Notes: a model not told the origin generated them from the letters alone. A stretch of 64,000 bases of DNA from Leisingera sp. ANG-M1 (GCF_000813745.1 NZ_JWLC01000006.1:124001-188000); one strand, 5' to 3'; positions 42,677 to 51,905 are shown, numbered from the stretch's first letter. Program-made: numbers and translations.

Positions 42677-43762
42677 ATGCTGCAGGGGATCCGCATTCTG
42701 GAGGTCGAAGGCCTGGGTCCCGGCCCCTTTGCCGCGATGACATTGGCCGACCTCGGGGCGGAGGTGATCTGCGTGCACCGCCCGTACACCGGGCATACAC
42801 CGGGGATGCCGGAAAACTCGCTTCTGGACCGCGGCAAGCGTTCGATCACGCTGGACCTGAAAGACCCCGCCGATGCGGAGACTTTTCTGAAACTTGCCGG
42901 AACCGCACATGGCCTGATCGAGGGTTTCCGCCCCGGTGTGATGGAGCGCCTGGGCCTCGGGCCGGAACACTGCCATGCGGTGAACCCGGGCCTCGTCTAT
43001 GGCCGGATGACCGGCTGGGGCCAGGACAGCCCGCTGGCACGTGCTGCAGGCCATGATTTGAATTACATCTCGCTGTCCGGCGCGCTGTGGTATGCGTCGA
43101 ACCCCGGTGACGCGCCGCTGACACCCGCAACTCTGGTTGGTGACATCGGAGGCGGCGCGATGTATCTGGTGGCAGGCATGCTGGCCGGCATCCTCAACGC
43201 CCGGTCCACGGGCAAAGGCTGCGTGGTCGATGCGGCGATCTATGACGGCTCGGCGCATATGATGAACCTGTTGATGAGCATCCGCCAGGCCGGGAACTTC
43301 GGCGTGGTACGCGGCGCAAACCTGCTCGACGGCCCGCACTGGAGCCGCACCTATGCCTGCTCGGACGGCGGCTTTGTCTCGGTGCAGTGCCTGGAGCCGA
43401 AATTCTATGCGCTGTTTCTGGAGAAGCTGGGGCTGGCGGAGGACCCGGGTTTTCAGCAGCAGTTCAACAAGGCGCTATGGCCTGCCCTGACCGGCCGCCT
43501 CGCCGGAATCTTCGCCAGCCAGCCGCGTGATCACTGGGCCGTGCTGTTCGACGGAAGCGATGCCTGCGTGGCGCCAGTGCTGAACCCCGAGGAGGCCCTG
43601 GCCCACCCGATGAACAGCCGCCGCACCTGGGTTGAGGATGCGGGAGTGCTGCAGGCTGCCCCCGCCCCGCGGTTTTCAGACCAGTCCGCATGGATACCGC
43701 CAGAGATCCCCCGGCGCGGCCAGCACACAAAGGAAATCCTGGCAGAACTGGCCCAGAAGTAG
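42677..43762 (+). CDS. CoA-transferase family III, alpha-methylacyl-CoA racemase-like
   Basis: 361 residues. It has the CaiB/BaiF fold and racemase residues: GRMTGWGQDSPLARAAGHDL near 111-130 (His/Asp of AGHD) and TLVGDIGGGAMYLVAG near 153-168 (Asp). These are the catalytic positions of alpha-methylacyl-CoA racemase, so racemisation of 2-methylacyl-CoA is favoured over CoA transfer. It follows the AraC gene by 46 bp and may be cotranscribed. Why it sits beside pobA is unclear; a role in aromatic or branched side-chain use is an inference. Confidence 0.92.
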   Translation: MLQGIRILEVEGLGPGPFAAMTLADLGAEVICVHRPYTGHTPGMPENSLLDRGKRSITLDLKDPADAETFLKLAGTAHGLIEGFRPGVMERLGLGPEHCHAVNPGLVYGRMTGWGQDSPLARAAGHDLNYISLSGALWYASNPGDAPLTPATLVGDIGGGAMYLVAGMLAGILNARSTGKGCVVDAAIYDGSAHMMNLLMSIRQAGNFGVVRGANLLDGPHWSRTYACSDGGFVSVQCLEPKFYALFLEKLGLAEDPGFQQQFNKALWPALTGRLAGIFASQPRDHWAVLFDGSDACVAPVLNPEEALAHPMNSRRTWVEDAGVLQAAPAPRFSDQSAWIPPEIPRRGQHTKEILAELAQK

Positions 43763-43764
43763 GG

Positions 43765-43932
43765 TCAGTCTTCCTTCTTCGCCTTTTCCGCCGCGGCCTT
43801 CATCCGTTTGAGCAGTTCGGTCTTGTCCGCCTGCTTGCCGAAGGGATTTTTCTTAGTGCCCTTGGCATTGTGTTCCGAATGACGGGGCTTGTTGCTGCCC
43901 ATGCGGGCACCGCCCATTCTGCTGTAGTCCAT
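43765..43932 (-). CDS. small basic protein of unknown function
   Basis: 55 residues, starting MDYSRMGGARMGSNKPRHSE and ending in a charged KRMKAAAEKAKKED helix. Rich in Lys and Gly. I recall similar short proteins in Rhodobacteraceae but cannot name a family. The start at 43932 gives the compact form; an upstream in-frame start would add eight residues. It is convergent with the racemase-like gene, 2 bp apart, and lies 63 bp downstream of hemE on the same strand. Confidence 0.7.
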   Translation of the reverse strand: MDYSRMGGARMGSNKPRHSEHNAKGTKKNPFGKQADKTELLKRMKAAAEKAKKED

Positions 43933-43995
43933 CGCAAGTCCTCTGGCTGTGCCCAAAGACGCGGCTAATGCCGCATCTTTGAGGCTAACACAAGA

Positions 43996-45030
43996 TCAAC
44001 CGTTCCGGACCGTGTCGATCATCAGCTGCACATTGTCCGGGTCGGCGTCGGGCGTGATGCCATGGCCCAGGTTGAAGATATGGGCGCCATTGCGGAAGGC
44101 TTCGACAATGCGGCGGGTGTCATCCACCAGCTCCTGGCCGCCGGTCACCATATGGCGCGAGGCAAGGTTGCCCTGCACGCAGCCGTCCACCTGGATGTTG
44201 GCCGCGGCCCAGGCCGGGTCGACGGAGTTGTCCAGCGCCACACAGTCGACGCCGGTGGCCTTGGCAAAGCCCACATACTTCTCACCCGCCTCGCGCGGAA
44301 AGCCGATTACGGGGATATCCGGGTGACGCTCCTTCAAAGCCGCGGTGATCTGGCGGCAGGGCTCCAGCGCATACTTCTGGAACGCTTCGCCCTTCAGCGA
44401 GCCCGCCCAGCTGTCAAAGATCTTGACCGCTTCGGCGCCTGCCTCGATCTGCTTGGAGAGGTAGTCGATGGTCGCCTCGGTGATCCGTGCCAGCAGCGCC
44501 TCAAACAAAGCGGTGTTTTCCTCACGCAGAGCGTGGGCCGGCCCCTGATCCGGAGTGCCGCGGCCGGCAATCATATAGGTCGCCACGGTCCAGGGCGCGC
44601 CGGCAAAGCCGATGAGCGCGGTCTCGGACGGGAGTTCCCGCGACAGGATGCGCACGGTCTCGTAGATCGGGTTCAGCGTCTCGTGAATGTCCGCAGCCGG
44701 ACCCAGCTTGGCAAAATCCGCCTCAGTGGTGATGGTGGACAGCCGCGGGCCCTCGCCGGTCACAAACCACAGATCCGCGCCCAATGCCTGGGGGATCAGC
44801 AGGATGTCTGCAAACAGGATTGCAGCATCGAACCCATAGCGGCGGATCGGCTGCAGGGTGACCTCGGCAGCCAGCTCGGAATTGTAGCACAACGACAGGA
44901 AATCCCCCGCCTGCGCCCGTGTGGCGCGGTACTCCGGCAGATAGCGGCCCGCCTGGCGCATCATCCAGATCGGCGGCACATTCTGTTTCTCACCCGCCAA
45001 TGCGCGCAGCAGCTTCTTTTGTCCGGCCAT
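43996..45030 (-). CDS. hemE: uroporphyrinogen decarboxylase
   Basis: 344 residues. Family motifs: [20 protein letters not shown] near 19-38, [35 protein letters not shown] and [15 protein letters not shown] near the end. It decarboxylates uroporphyrinogen III to coproporphyrinogen III. ATG 45030 has AGAGG 6 bp upstream; the ATG two codons earlier directly abuts that site. It is divergent from hemC, with a 184-bp shared promoter region containing an FnrL-like site. Confidence 0.97.
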   Translation of the reverse strand: MAGQKKLLRALAGEKQNVPPIWMMRQAGRYLPEYRATRAQAGDFLSLCYNSELAAEVTLQPIRRYGFDAAILFADILLIPQALGADLWFVTGEGPRLSTITTEADFAKLGPAADIHETLNPIYETVRILSRELPSETALIGFAGAPWTVATYMIAGRGTPDQGPAHALREENTALFEALLARITEATIDYLSKQIEAGAEAVKIFDSWAGSLKGEAFQKYALEPCRQITAALKERHPDIPVIGFPREAGEKYVGFAKATGVDCVALDNSVDPAWAAANIQVDGCVQGNLASRHMVTGGQELVDDTRRIVEAFRNGAHIFNLGHGITPDADPDNVQLMIDTVRNG

Positions 45031-45124
45031 GATCATCCTCTTTGTCGCTCGGCTCCTGAGGTCAGGCCTGCGGGCCCGAATGTCAAGTGCAGGGGCGATG
45101 TGCCGCGCCCGGTAGCTCCGCGCT

Positions 45125-45138
45125 TTGCTCCAGATCAA
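45125..45138. promoter_or_regulatory. FnrL-like box between hemE and hemC
   Basis: TTGCT-CCAG-ATCAA matches TTGAY-N4-ATCAA at nine of ten defined positions. It lies 95 bp before the hemE start and 77 bp before the hemC start. Oxygen regulation of hem genes by FnrL is known in Rhodobacter; here it is only suggested. Confidence 0.4.
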
Positions 45139-45214
45139 AGCCCTGGATACAGGCGCATGAGAAAGGCAAAAACCGGTTTCCACCGGGGCGCAAACTGATT
45201 TAAGGCTTCTTCCC

Positions 45215-46174
45215 ATGACACTGACCCTGCCCACCCCCGCTTCGCCCCTGAAAATCGGCACCCGCGGATCGCCGCTGGCGCTGGCCCAGGCTTATGAGAC
45301 CCGCGGCCGGCTGGCCGCCGCTTTCGACCTGCCGCAAGAGGCGTTCGAGATCGTGGTGATCAAGACCACCGGCGACAATCAGGCGCTGATCGCGGCTGAC
45401 AAGCCGCTGAAGGAGCTGGGCGGCAAGGGGCTGTTCACCAAAGAGATCGAAGAGGACCTGCTGTCCGGCGCCATCGACATCGCGGTGCACTCGATGAAGG
45501 ACATGCCGGTGCTGCAGCCGGAGGGGCTGGCGCTGGACACCTACCTGCCGCGCGAGGATGTGCGCGATGCGTTTATCTCGCCGTCGCTGGCATCGCTGCA
45601 AGATCTGGCCGAAGGCGCCGTGGTCGGCACTTCCTCGCTGCGCCGCCGGGCCCAGCTTCTGAACCGCCGCCCGGACCTGAACGTGGTAGAGTTCCGCGGA
45701 AACGTGCAGACCCGTCTGCGCAAGCTGTCCGAAGGCGTGGCGGAATGCACTTTCCTGGCGATGGCGGGCCTCAACCGGCTGGCAATGGATGATGTGCCCG
45801 CCACTGCTATTGAAACAAACGACATGCTTCCCGCGGTTGCCCAGGGCGCAATCGGCATCGAGCGCCGCGCGGACGACAGCCGCGCTGCAGAGATGCTGAC
45901 CGCGATCCATGACGATGAGACGGGCCAGCGCCTGGCCGCCGAACGCGCCTTCCTGGCTGCGCTCGACGGCTCCTGCGAGACCCCGATTGCGGGGCTATCC
46001 GAACTGGATGGCACCACCTTGCGTCTGCGCGGCGAGGTGCTGCGCCCGGATGGCTCCGAGGCGATCAGCGATGATCAAAGCTGCCCGGTGGAAGACGGCG
46101 CAGAATTGGGCCGGGAAATGGCGGCCAAGCTCCTGGACAAAGCAGGCAAGGGTTTCTTTGACTGGAAGGCCTGA
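45215..46174 (+). CDS. hemC: hydroxymethylbilane synthase (porphobilinogen deaminase)
   Basis: 319 residues. Diagnostic segments: [20 protein letters not shown] at 12-31, [35 protein letters not shown], and [10 protein letters not shown] with the dipyrromethane cofactor cysteine at C254. It polymerises four porphobilinogen molecules into hydroxymethylbilane. Divergent from hemE. The 3' side has a GCGAGGC-TCT-GCCTCGC hairpin at 46176-46192. Confidence 0.97.
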   Translation: MTLTLPTPASPLKIGTRGSPLALAQAYETRGRLAAAFDLPQEAFEIVVIKTTGDNQALIAADKPLKELGGKGLFTKEIEEDLLSGAIDIAVHSMKDMPVLQPEGLALDTYLPREDVRDAFISPSLASLQDLAEGAVVGTSSLRRRAQLLNRRPDLNVVEFRGNVQTRLRKLSEGVAECTFLAMAGLNRLAMDDVPATAIETNDMLPAVAQGAIGIERRADDSRAAEMLTAIHDDETGQRLAAERAFLAALDGSCETPIAGLSELDGTTLRLRGEVLRPDGSEAISDDQSCPVEDGAELGREMAAKLLDKAGKGFFDWKA

Positions 46175-46190
46175 AGCGAGGCTCTGCCTC

Positions 46191-46265
46191 GCGCTCCGGG
46201 ATATTTTCTGCAAGAGGAAGACCAGTAACTTTTCCTCTTGCCTTAAATATCCTGGGGGTGAGCGC
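46191..46265. repeat. nested inverted repeat between convergent genes
   Basis: Outer arms GCGCTCCGGGATATTT (46191-46206) and AAATATCCTGGGGGTGAGCG plus C (46245-46265), imperfect. The inner arms GCAAGAGGAA / TTCCTCTTGC (46210-46219 and 46232-46241) are perfect. It sits between hemC and the lysozyme-like gene and could end both transcripts. A related CTCCGG...GGTATTT...AGAAAGAAGA stretch occurs at 4213-4247, and a diverged one at 13985-14020 on the minus strand. Confidence 0.55.
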
Positions 46266-46302
46266 CGATGGCGCGAGGGGCCAAAGCCCCCCCTGACCGG
46301 CT

Positions 46303-47118
46303 TTAGATCTGTCCGGACCACCTCAGCCAGCTTTCCGGGCTGCCGCGGAAGGTGTTGAGGTCCACATCCCCTTCCACTCCCGGCACTTGGCCGGTGCCAG
46401 TGTACTGCCAGAAGCTCCACGCCTTGCCCGAGTAAACTTCACGCGGGTGGCCCGCCACCGAGCGCAGCCAGAATTCCGTGCCGCTGAGCTGGCCGATGCC
46501 GGTGTCGCGGTAGAAATCCACAGTCGTATAAATCACCGGGCGCTTGCCGTAGTGGCGCTCCAGGATGTTCAGGAACTTGCGCGCCTCGGCCCTGACAGTG
46601 GCGCCATCGGGGCGCAGCTTGCAGGTGCGGGAGCGGTGGTTCCACTCCATGTCCAGCACCGGCGGCAGCGCATTTGCATCACGCGGCACGTGTTTGATGA
46701 ACCAGCGCGCCTGCTCCGCTGCCGGGCGGCAGAAATAGTAATAGTGATAGGCACCCCGCGGCAGACCGGCAGAGCGGGCGCCTTGCCAGTTCTCTCGAAA
46801 GCGCGGGTCAGTATGGTCGCCGCCCTCAGTTGCCTTGATATAGGCAAATGCAACGCCCGCCCGGCGCACCTGGCGCCAGTCCACCTCGCCCTGGTAGCGG
46901 GAAACATCAATTCCATGCACCGGGTAGGACCAGGGCTTGCGCCCCTCCCACTCAAACGGGTCGCTGTCACCGAACCAGGGATAGGTCCGCAATGATGCGG
47001 CGCGCGCGTTGGCAGGTTCCAACCGGGTGACTTCGGGGGCGTTCACGGTCCTGTCCGGCGGGCGGCCGCACCCCGCTGCCAGTGCCAATGCCAATACCCC
47101 CAGAACCAGTCCGCGCAT
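46303..47118 (-). CDS. lipoprotein with GH25 lysozyme-like domain
   Basis: 271 residues. Lipoprotein signal with lipobox LALAAGCGR (Cys near residue 17), then a GH25 domain: GIDVSRYQGEVDWRQVRRAG, AYIKATEGGDHTDPRF, YHYYYF, PPVLDMEWNH (the DxE acids) and a C-terminal VDLNTFRGS. GH25 enzymes cleave peptidoglycan; as a lipoprotein it would act in the periplasm, on self wall. AGGAG lies 8 bp before ATG 47118. Convergent with hemC. Confidence 0.92.
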   Translation of the reverse strand: MRGLVLGVLALALAAGCGRPPDRTVNAPEVTRLEPANARAASLRTYPWFGDSDPFEWEGRKPWSYPVHGIDVSRYQGEVDWRQVRRAGVAFAYIKATEGGDHTDPRFRENWQGARSAGLPRGAYHYYYFCRPAAEQARWFIKHVPRDANALPPVLDMEWNHRSRTCKLRPDGATVRAEARKFLNILERHYGKRPVIYTTVDFYRDTGIGQLSGTEFWLRSVAGHPREVYSGKAWSFWQYTGTGQVPGVEGDVDLNTFRGSPESWLRWSGQI

Positions 47119-47240
47119 GTGATATGCTCCTGCCTTGCCGTGTGATCGCTGCTCGTTTCTTTGCCTGTTCCTCTTCACTCTAGCGCAGCCGGACGCAATG
47201 TCGCCGGCGGCGCCGGCAAATCAGCATAAATCCGCCGCAA

Positions 47241-47270
47241 GAAAAAACGCGCCGCTTGGGCGCGGCGCGT
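47241..47270 (-). terminator. rho-independent terminator of hemF
   Basis: On the minus strand a perfect 9-bp stem ACGCGCCGC / GCGGCGCGT (47262-47270 and 47247-47255) is followed by TTTTTTC. It lies 37 bp after the hemF stop. 47119-47240 holds no further gene. Confidence 0.88.
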
Positions 47271-47306
47271 ATGCGGGAAGCTACAGATGGGGCCGGCGGT
47301 GCCGGA

Positions 47307-48200
47307 TCAGACCCATTTGGCCAGCGGCGGCAGGCTCATCAGCACCGCGTTGGCGTCGTGGCCGGTCTCCAGCCCGAACTTGGTGCCGCGGTCATAGACC
47401 AGATTGTATTCCGCATAGAGGCCGCGGTGGATCAGCTGCGCATCCTTGTCGGCCTCGGAATAGGCCTGCAGCCGGCGCTTCTCAACCAGCGGCACATAGG
47501 CCGGCAGGAAGGCGCGGCCGATGTCCTGGGTCAGGGCGAAATCCGCCGCCCAATCGCCGGAGTTCTGGTCATCCATGAAGATGCCGCCGACGCCGCGGGC
47601 GCGCTTGCGGTGGGGGATGTAGAAATACTCATCCGCCCATTCCTTCAGCCGCGGGTACTGCTCCGCGCCATGGGGGTCCAGATGCTGCTTCTGCGTCCCG
47701 TGAAAATGCGCGGTGTCCTCATCGTATTCGATGCAGGGGTTCAGGTCCGAGCCGCCACCGAACCACCAGGCGTGCGGGGTCCAGAACATACGGGTGTTCA
47801 TGTGGACCGCCGGCACATGCGGGTTGCGCATATGGGCCACCAGCGAAATGCCCGAGGCCCAGAACCGCGGATCGTCCTTCATCCCCGGAATGCCCTTGCG
47901 CGCGGCCATCGCATTCTGGGCCCGCTCGCCCAGGGTGCCGTAGACCTCGGAGATATTGACGCCGACCTTCTCGAACACCCGGCCGCCGCGCATCACGCTC
48001 ATCAGCCCGCCGCCCGCATCCGAGCCATCATCTGAGGTCCGCTTGGTTTCCGTCACCTCAAACCGGCCCGGCTCCATGTCCGAGAAAGGGCCTTCGCTGT
48101 GGCTGTCCTCCAGCGCTTCGAAAGTGGCGACAATCTGGTCGCGCAGTTCCCGGAACCAGGCAGCGGCCTGGGCCTTCTGTTCTTTCATCTCAGCAGTCAT
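47307..48200 (-). CDS. hemF: oxygen-dependent coproporphyrinogen III oxidase
   Basis: 297 residues. Characteristic blocks: GVNISEVYGTLGERAQNAMA, FWASGISLVAHMRNPHVPAV, HMNTRMFWTPHAWWFGGGSD, HRKRARGVGGIFMDDQNSGD and YAEYNLVYDRGTKFGLETGH. It oxidises coproporphyrinogen III to protoporphyrinogen IX with oxygen. ATG 48200 with GGAAAG upstream; an in-frame TTG five codons earlier is possible. It lies 15 bp after the SDR gene. Confidence 0.97.
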   Translation of the reverse strand: MTAEMKEQKAQAAAWFRELRDQIVATFEALEDSHSEGPFSDMEPGRFEVTETKRTSDDGSDAGGGLMSVMRGGRVFEKVGVNISEVYGTLGERAQNAMAARKGIPGMKDDPRFWASGISLVAHMRNPHVPAVHMNTRMFWTPHAWWFGGGSDLNPCIEYDEDTAHFHGTQKQHLDPHGAEQYPRLKEWADEYFYIPHRKRARGVGGIFMDDQNSGDWAADFALTQDIGRAFLPAYVPLVEKRRLQAYSEADKDAQLIHRGLYAEYNLVYDRGTKFGLETGHDANAVLMSLPPLAKWV

Positions 48201-48215
48201 ACGGTTTCTTTCCAA

Positions 48216-49022
48216 TCAATGGACCGGTGCAGAGACCGGATCCAGCAGCGTGCGGCCGCCGTCCAATGTCACCACCTGGCCGGTCATGAAGCCGGAGGCG
48301 TCCGAGGCCAGGTACTGCGCCGTCTCGGTCAGTTCGGTAGGCGAGGCCAGCCGGCCCAGCGGCGTATGCGCCTCGATGTTCTGGCGGTAGCTGCGGTTGT
48401 CTTTCAGAGTCGCCTGCATCGAGGCGCTCATTACCGAGCCGAAGGCAATTGAATTGACCCTGATGCGGTGCGGCGCCAAAGCCACTGACAGCGAACGGGT
48501 CGCCTGATCCAGCGCGGCGGAGGCGATGGAATAGGCCATCAGCTCCGGGTGGGTACGGCGCGCGGCGATGGAGGACAGATTGATGATGCTGCCAAGCGGG
48601 CCATCGCTGTCCTCATCCTCTTCGCCCTGCTTGATCATCCGCTTGGCCACCTGCTGCGACAGCCGCACAGTGGGCAAGAGGCTCTGGGTGAGCAGCTGGT
48701 CCAGCGTGTCATCGCTGGGATCCAGCGGATCGGTCGCCACCATCTGACGGGCGCCGTTGACCAGGATGTCGACACCGTCAAAGGCGTCGATAGTGGCGGA
48801 CAAGAGGTTTGCGATGGTCAGCCGCTCACGCAGGTCTCCGGCGAAATAGCGGATATTGCTGTCATCGGCCTGCTCGCCCAGTTCGGCCACCAGTTGCGCC
48901 TCGCTGGCATCAGCAAACATCACATTGGCACCGGCATCGGCAAACTGCTTGCCAATCGCCAAGCCGATGCCGCTGGCGGAGCCGGTCACAATGGCGGTCT
49001 TGCCGGAGATGGAAAAGGACAT
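48216..49022 (-). CDS. short-chain dehydrogenase/reductase
   Basis: 268 residues. TGSASGIGLAIGKQFADAG at 14-32 (TGxxxGxG), DILVNGARQ in place of NNAG, SSIAARRTHPELMAYSIASA with YSIASAALDQATRS (YxxxA, not YxxxK). The catalytic Lys of classical SDRs is therefore Ala, although S and Y are kept, so reductase activity is uncertain. C-terminal MTGQVVTLDGGRTLL is standard. It is 15 bp upstream of hemF and cotranscribed. Confidence 0.88.
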   Translation of the reverse strand: MSFSISGKTAIVTGSASGIGLAIGKQFADAGANVMFADASEAQLVAELGEQADDSNIRYFAGDLRERLTIANLLSATIDAFDGVDILVNGARQMVATDPLDPSDDTLDQLLTQSLLPTVRLSQQVAKRMIKQGEEDEDSDGPLGSIINLSSIAARRTHPELMAYSIASAALDQATRSLSVALAPHRIRVNSIAFGSVMSASMQATLKDNRSYRQNIEAHTPLGRLASPTELTETAQYLASDASGFMTGQVVTLDGGRTLLDPVSAPVH

Positions 49023-49106
49023 GTGCAGACACTCCCTGAGGGCGTTTTTCTGGCACGTTAGACCGCGCCTGCCGGTTTGAAAACCGGCATTCCACGGTAT
49101 GCGCCG

Positions 49107-50096
49107 TTACTTGCGCGCCCGCTTCGGCCGGGCCGCGTGCAGAATCTTGAAGCGGTTGTCGCCGCCCTCCTCGCGCACCTGGGAAAAGCGCTCGGCCAGC
49201 GCGGTCTCATACGGCAGGTGCCGGTTGGCCACCATCCATAGGCTGCCATTCGGGGCCAGCATCGACGCTGCCGCACCGATAAAGGCCTGGCCAAGAGCAG
49301 GCTCCGCCGTGCGGGTGGTGTGAAACGGCGGGTTCATCACCACGGTGTTCACCGGACCGGGCGCCTTCCAGGTACGGGCATCGGCCCAGTGGAACTGCGC
49401 CCGGGCATCTGCAACGTTCTGCCGCGCACAGACCAGCGCGTGGTAGTCGGCTTCAGCCATATGCAGCTCCTCTACCCCTTCGCGCTGCAGCACCTGCGCC
49501 GAGAGATAGCCCCATCCGGCTCCAAGATCGGCAACGCAACGGCCCAGTTTCGCGGGCAGCAGTTCCGCCAGCATCCGGGAGGCCGGGTCAATGCCGTCTG
49601 CCGAGAACACGCCCGGCGCAGTCACGAAGCCCTCCACCGGCTGTGCTTGGCCCGGCAGCCAATCCGCCAGATCCGTGCCGCCCTCGATCCAGAACACCTT
49701 GCCATGCGCCTTGGAGACCGGCGCGGAGGGTTCGCAGCGCTGGCGCAGCGCCTTCAGGACCGAATCAACGCCTTCGGTTTTGGCGCCATCGATCAGCACC
49801 TGGCCTTTTGTGCAGGCAGCGGCCTGCGCCACCAGCATCCGCGCCAGCGCCTTGGCCCGCGGCAGGAAGACCACGGCAGCCGCAAAATCCTCGCCTGCCC
49901 CGGGAGCAGGCGTGCAGGCGTAGCCCGTAGCGGCGAAATGGTCGTGATCGGGGCGGAACGGCTGGATAACCAGAACCCGCTCCTTGGGCAGCGCCGACAG
50001 GTCGTGGTCTGCACGCGGGTGGTATACGGCGATACGGCCCTCAGCCGGAACGGCAAAGCCGCCCGATTGGGCGGCCAATGACAAGCGGACGGACAT
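49107..50096 (-). CDS. rsmC: 16S rRNA G1207 methyltransferase RsmC-like
   Basis: 329 residues in two Rossmann-like halves. The catalytic half has CVADLGAGWGYLSAQVLQRE (SAM motif I) and VVMNPPFHTTRTAEPALGQA (NPPFH motif IV, N2-guanine type), as in RsmC/RlmG. The N-terminal half is a non-catalytic duplicate with LVIQPFRPDHDHFAA. It probably methylates G1207 of 16S rRNA. It lies 12 bp after clpS on the same strand. Confidence 0.92.
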   Translation of the reverse strand: MSVRLSLAAQSGGFAVPAEGRIAVYHPRADHDLSALPKERVLVIQPFRPDHDHFAATGYACTPAPGAGEDFAAAVVFLPRAKALARMLVAQAAACTKGQVLIDGAKTEGVDSVLKALRQRCEPSAPVSKAHGKVFWIEGGTDLADWLPGQAQPVEGFVTAPGVFSADGIDPASRMLAELLPAKLGRCVADLGAGWGYLSAQVLQREGVEELHMAEADYHALVCARQNVADARAQFHWADARTWKAPGPVNTVVMNPPFHTTRTAEPALGQAFIGAAASMLAPNGSLWMVANRHLPYETALAERFSQVREEGGDNRFKILHAARPKRARK

Positions 50097-50108
50097 CTAA
50101 GGGCCTCT

Positions 50109-50432
50109 TTATTCTTCTTTTTCCATGGTGCACTGCAGCGGATGCTGATGGCGGCGGGCGAAATCCATCACCTGCCCCACCTTGGTCTCGGCGATCTCAT
50201 GGCTGAACACACCGACCACGGCAACGCCCTTTTTGTGCACCGTCAGCATGATCTCGAACGCCTGCGCATGGGTCATGCCAAAGAAACGCTCCAGCACCAT
50301 CACCACGAATTCCATCGGCGTGTAGTCGTCATTCAGCAACAGCACCTTGTAGCGCGGCGGGCGCTTGGTTTTCGGCTTTGTCTTGGTCAGGACGCCGGCG
50401 TCGGTATCGTCGTCTGAATGATCCGTCATCAT
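50109..50432 (-). CDS. clpS: ATP-dependent Clp protease adaptor ClpS
   Basis: About 107 residues. The ClpS core [20 protein letters not shown] with [20 protein letters not shown] and [13 protein letters not shown] is complete, including the N-degron pocket residues (ND, H). It delivers N-end-rule substrates to ClpAP. The start is uncertain: the double ATG at 50432/50429 gives the usual short acidic N-terminus, while ATGs at 50450 and 50474 would lengthen it; no clear ribosome-binding site decides. The next gene upstream is divergent. Confidence 0.93.
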   Translation of the reverse strand: MMTDHSDDDTDAGVLTKTKPKTKRPPRYKVLLLNDDYTPMEFVVMVLERFFGMTHAQAFEIMLTVHKKGVAVVGVFSHEIAETKVGQVMDFARRHQHPLQCTMEKEE

Positions 50433-50538
50433 TAGGGGCTGCAGCGGCATGAGCAATTTGATCCAGTGATGCATGGAATTAACTGTGACGCTTATATAAC
50501 CTCAATACTGTTTAGGAAAAGAGACTGAGACGCGCAGA

Positions 50539-51252
50539 TTGACACGAAATTTGACAACAATCGGCTTTGATGCCGACGATACCCTTTGGCACAACGAGCG
50601 GTTCTTCCGCGTGACGCAGGAGAGATTCGCCGAATTGCTTGGGGATCACACGCCTGCGGACATGGGCCCGCAGGAGCTGGAACGGCGCCTGCTGGACGCC
50701 GAAAAGCGCAACCTTGGGCGCTATGGCTACGGGGTGAAAGGTTTCACGCTGTCGATGATCGAGACCGCCATCGAAGTGACCAACGAACGGGTTCCGGCCC
50801 CGGTGATCAAGGAGCTGATCACCGCCGGCCAGATGATGCTCTCCTACCCGATCGAGCTTTTGCCTCATGCCCGCGAGGCGGTCGAGGCGGTGGCGGGCCG
50901 CTACACCGTGGTGCTGATCACCAAGGGCGACCTGCTGGATCAGGAGCGCAAACTGGCGCAATCGGGGCTTGGCGATCTGTTCGACGGGGTCGAGGTGGTC
51001 TCGGAGAAAACGCCTGAGGTGTACCTGGACATCTTCGCCCGCCACGGCGACGGCGCGGCACGCGCGATGATGGTCGGCAACTCGATGCGCTCCGACGTGG
51101 TGCCGGTGATCGAAGCCGGCGGCTGGGGCACCTATGTGCCGCACGGGCTGGTCTGGGAAGTGGAGCACGCCGAAGCGCCGGAGCACAGCCCGCGTTATAC
51201 TGAAATCGCAGACCTGAGCGGCCTGGCTCATCTGGTAGAAAGCCTAGGTTAG
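50539..51252 (+). CDS. HAD family hydrolase, TTG start
   Basis: 237 residues. Motif I is FDADDTLWHN at about residues 10-19 (DxD), motif II a Thr in LITKGD near 135, motif III Lys near 155 and motif IV MVGNSMRSDVVPVIEAG near 178-194. A helical cap of about 85 residues lies between. It is a phosphatase or related phosphotransferase of unknown substrate. No ATG lies before the core, and the only sensible starts are TTG 50539 or TTG 50551, an unusual choice in this window. Confidence 0.88.
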   Translation: MTRNLTTIGFDADDTLWHNERFFRVTQERFAELLGDHTPADMGPQELERRLLDAEKRNLGRYGYGVKGFTLSMIETAIEVTNERVPAPVIKELITAGQMMLSYPIELLPHAREAVEAVAGRYTVVLITKGDLLDQERKLAQSGLGDLFDGVEVVSEKTPEVYLDIFARHGDGAARAMMVGNSMRSDVVPVIEAGGWGTYVPHGLVWEVEHAEAPEHSPRYTEIADLSGLAHLVESLG

Positions 51253-51317
51253 CCGGTGCTGGACGGCCCCGAAACGGGGCGCTATCCCTTTGCAAAACCA
51301 ATCGGGAGCCCCGGGAC

Positions 51318-51644
51318 ATGCCGCACGCCGAACTGAAATACTCCAGCGATTTGGACATTGATGCCAAAGCCCTCCTCGCCGGAATCGAAGCCATCATCCT
51401 GGAGCACGACAGCGGCGCGGGCGCCTGCAAGGGACGTGCCTACCCTACGGATCAGTTCCACCACACCCATATTGCCATCAATGTGGCGCTGCTGACCAAA
51501 CCGCACCGGGATGCGGCCTTCTCCCAGGCGCTGCTCAGTGATCTGGAAACCCGCATCAAGGCGCTGCTCAAGCAGCCTTGCGAATTCTCGCTCGGCCTCA
51601 GCTACTCGACGCCGTATTATGTCACCAATTCCCACACGCCATAA
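51318..51644 (+). CDS. 5-carboxymethyl-2-hydroxymuconate isomerase-like protein
   Basis: 108 residues. The second residue is Pro (MPHAELKYSSDLD), the catalytic N-terminal proline of the tautomerase superfamily once Met is removed. A later YPTDQFHHTHIAINVALL and YVTNSHTP fit the CHMI (HpaF) family of homoprotocatechuate degradation. No other homoprotocatechuate gene is in the window, so the true substrate may differ. A GCGGGCT-GGC-AGCCCGC hairpin follows it near 51659. Confidence 0.85.
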   Translation: MPHAELKYSSDLDIDAKALLAGIEAIILEHDSGAGACKGRAYPTDQFHHTHIAINVALLTKPHRDAAFSQALLSDLETRIKALLKQPCEFSLGLSYSTPYYVTNSHTP

Positions 51645-51905
51645 CCCCTAAGGGCGGGCTGGCAGCCCGCTCAGCACCGCAAAAGGCAAGCTCTGCACCC
51701 CAGCAGCGCAACTTTTTTTGATAACCTTTTGTTAGGACTTGCCGCATCTAGCGGCCAAGCTATGTCTACCTACAAGATGCCGGCCCAACGACGGCAGCGG
51801 GCCAGACAGGCCGTTTTGACCGCTGTTTATTCCGCAGAAACCCTGTGTTAGGCTTTCGTCAACAGGCAAAAACGCCAGCCGGAAAACCGGCGGCACGAGG
51901 CAAAC

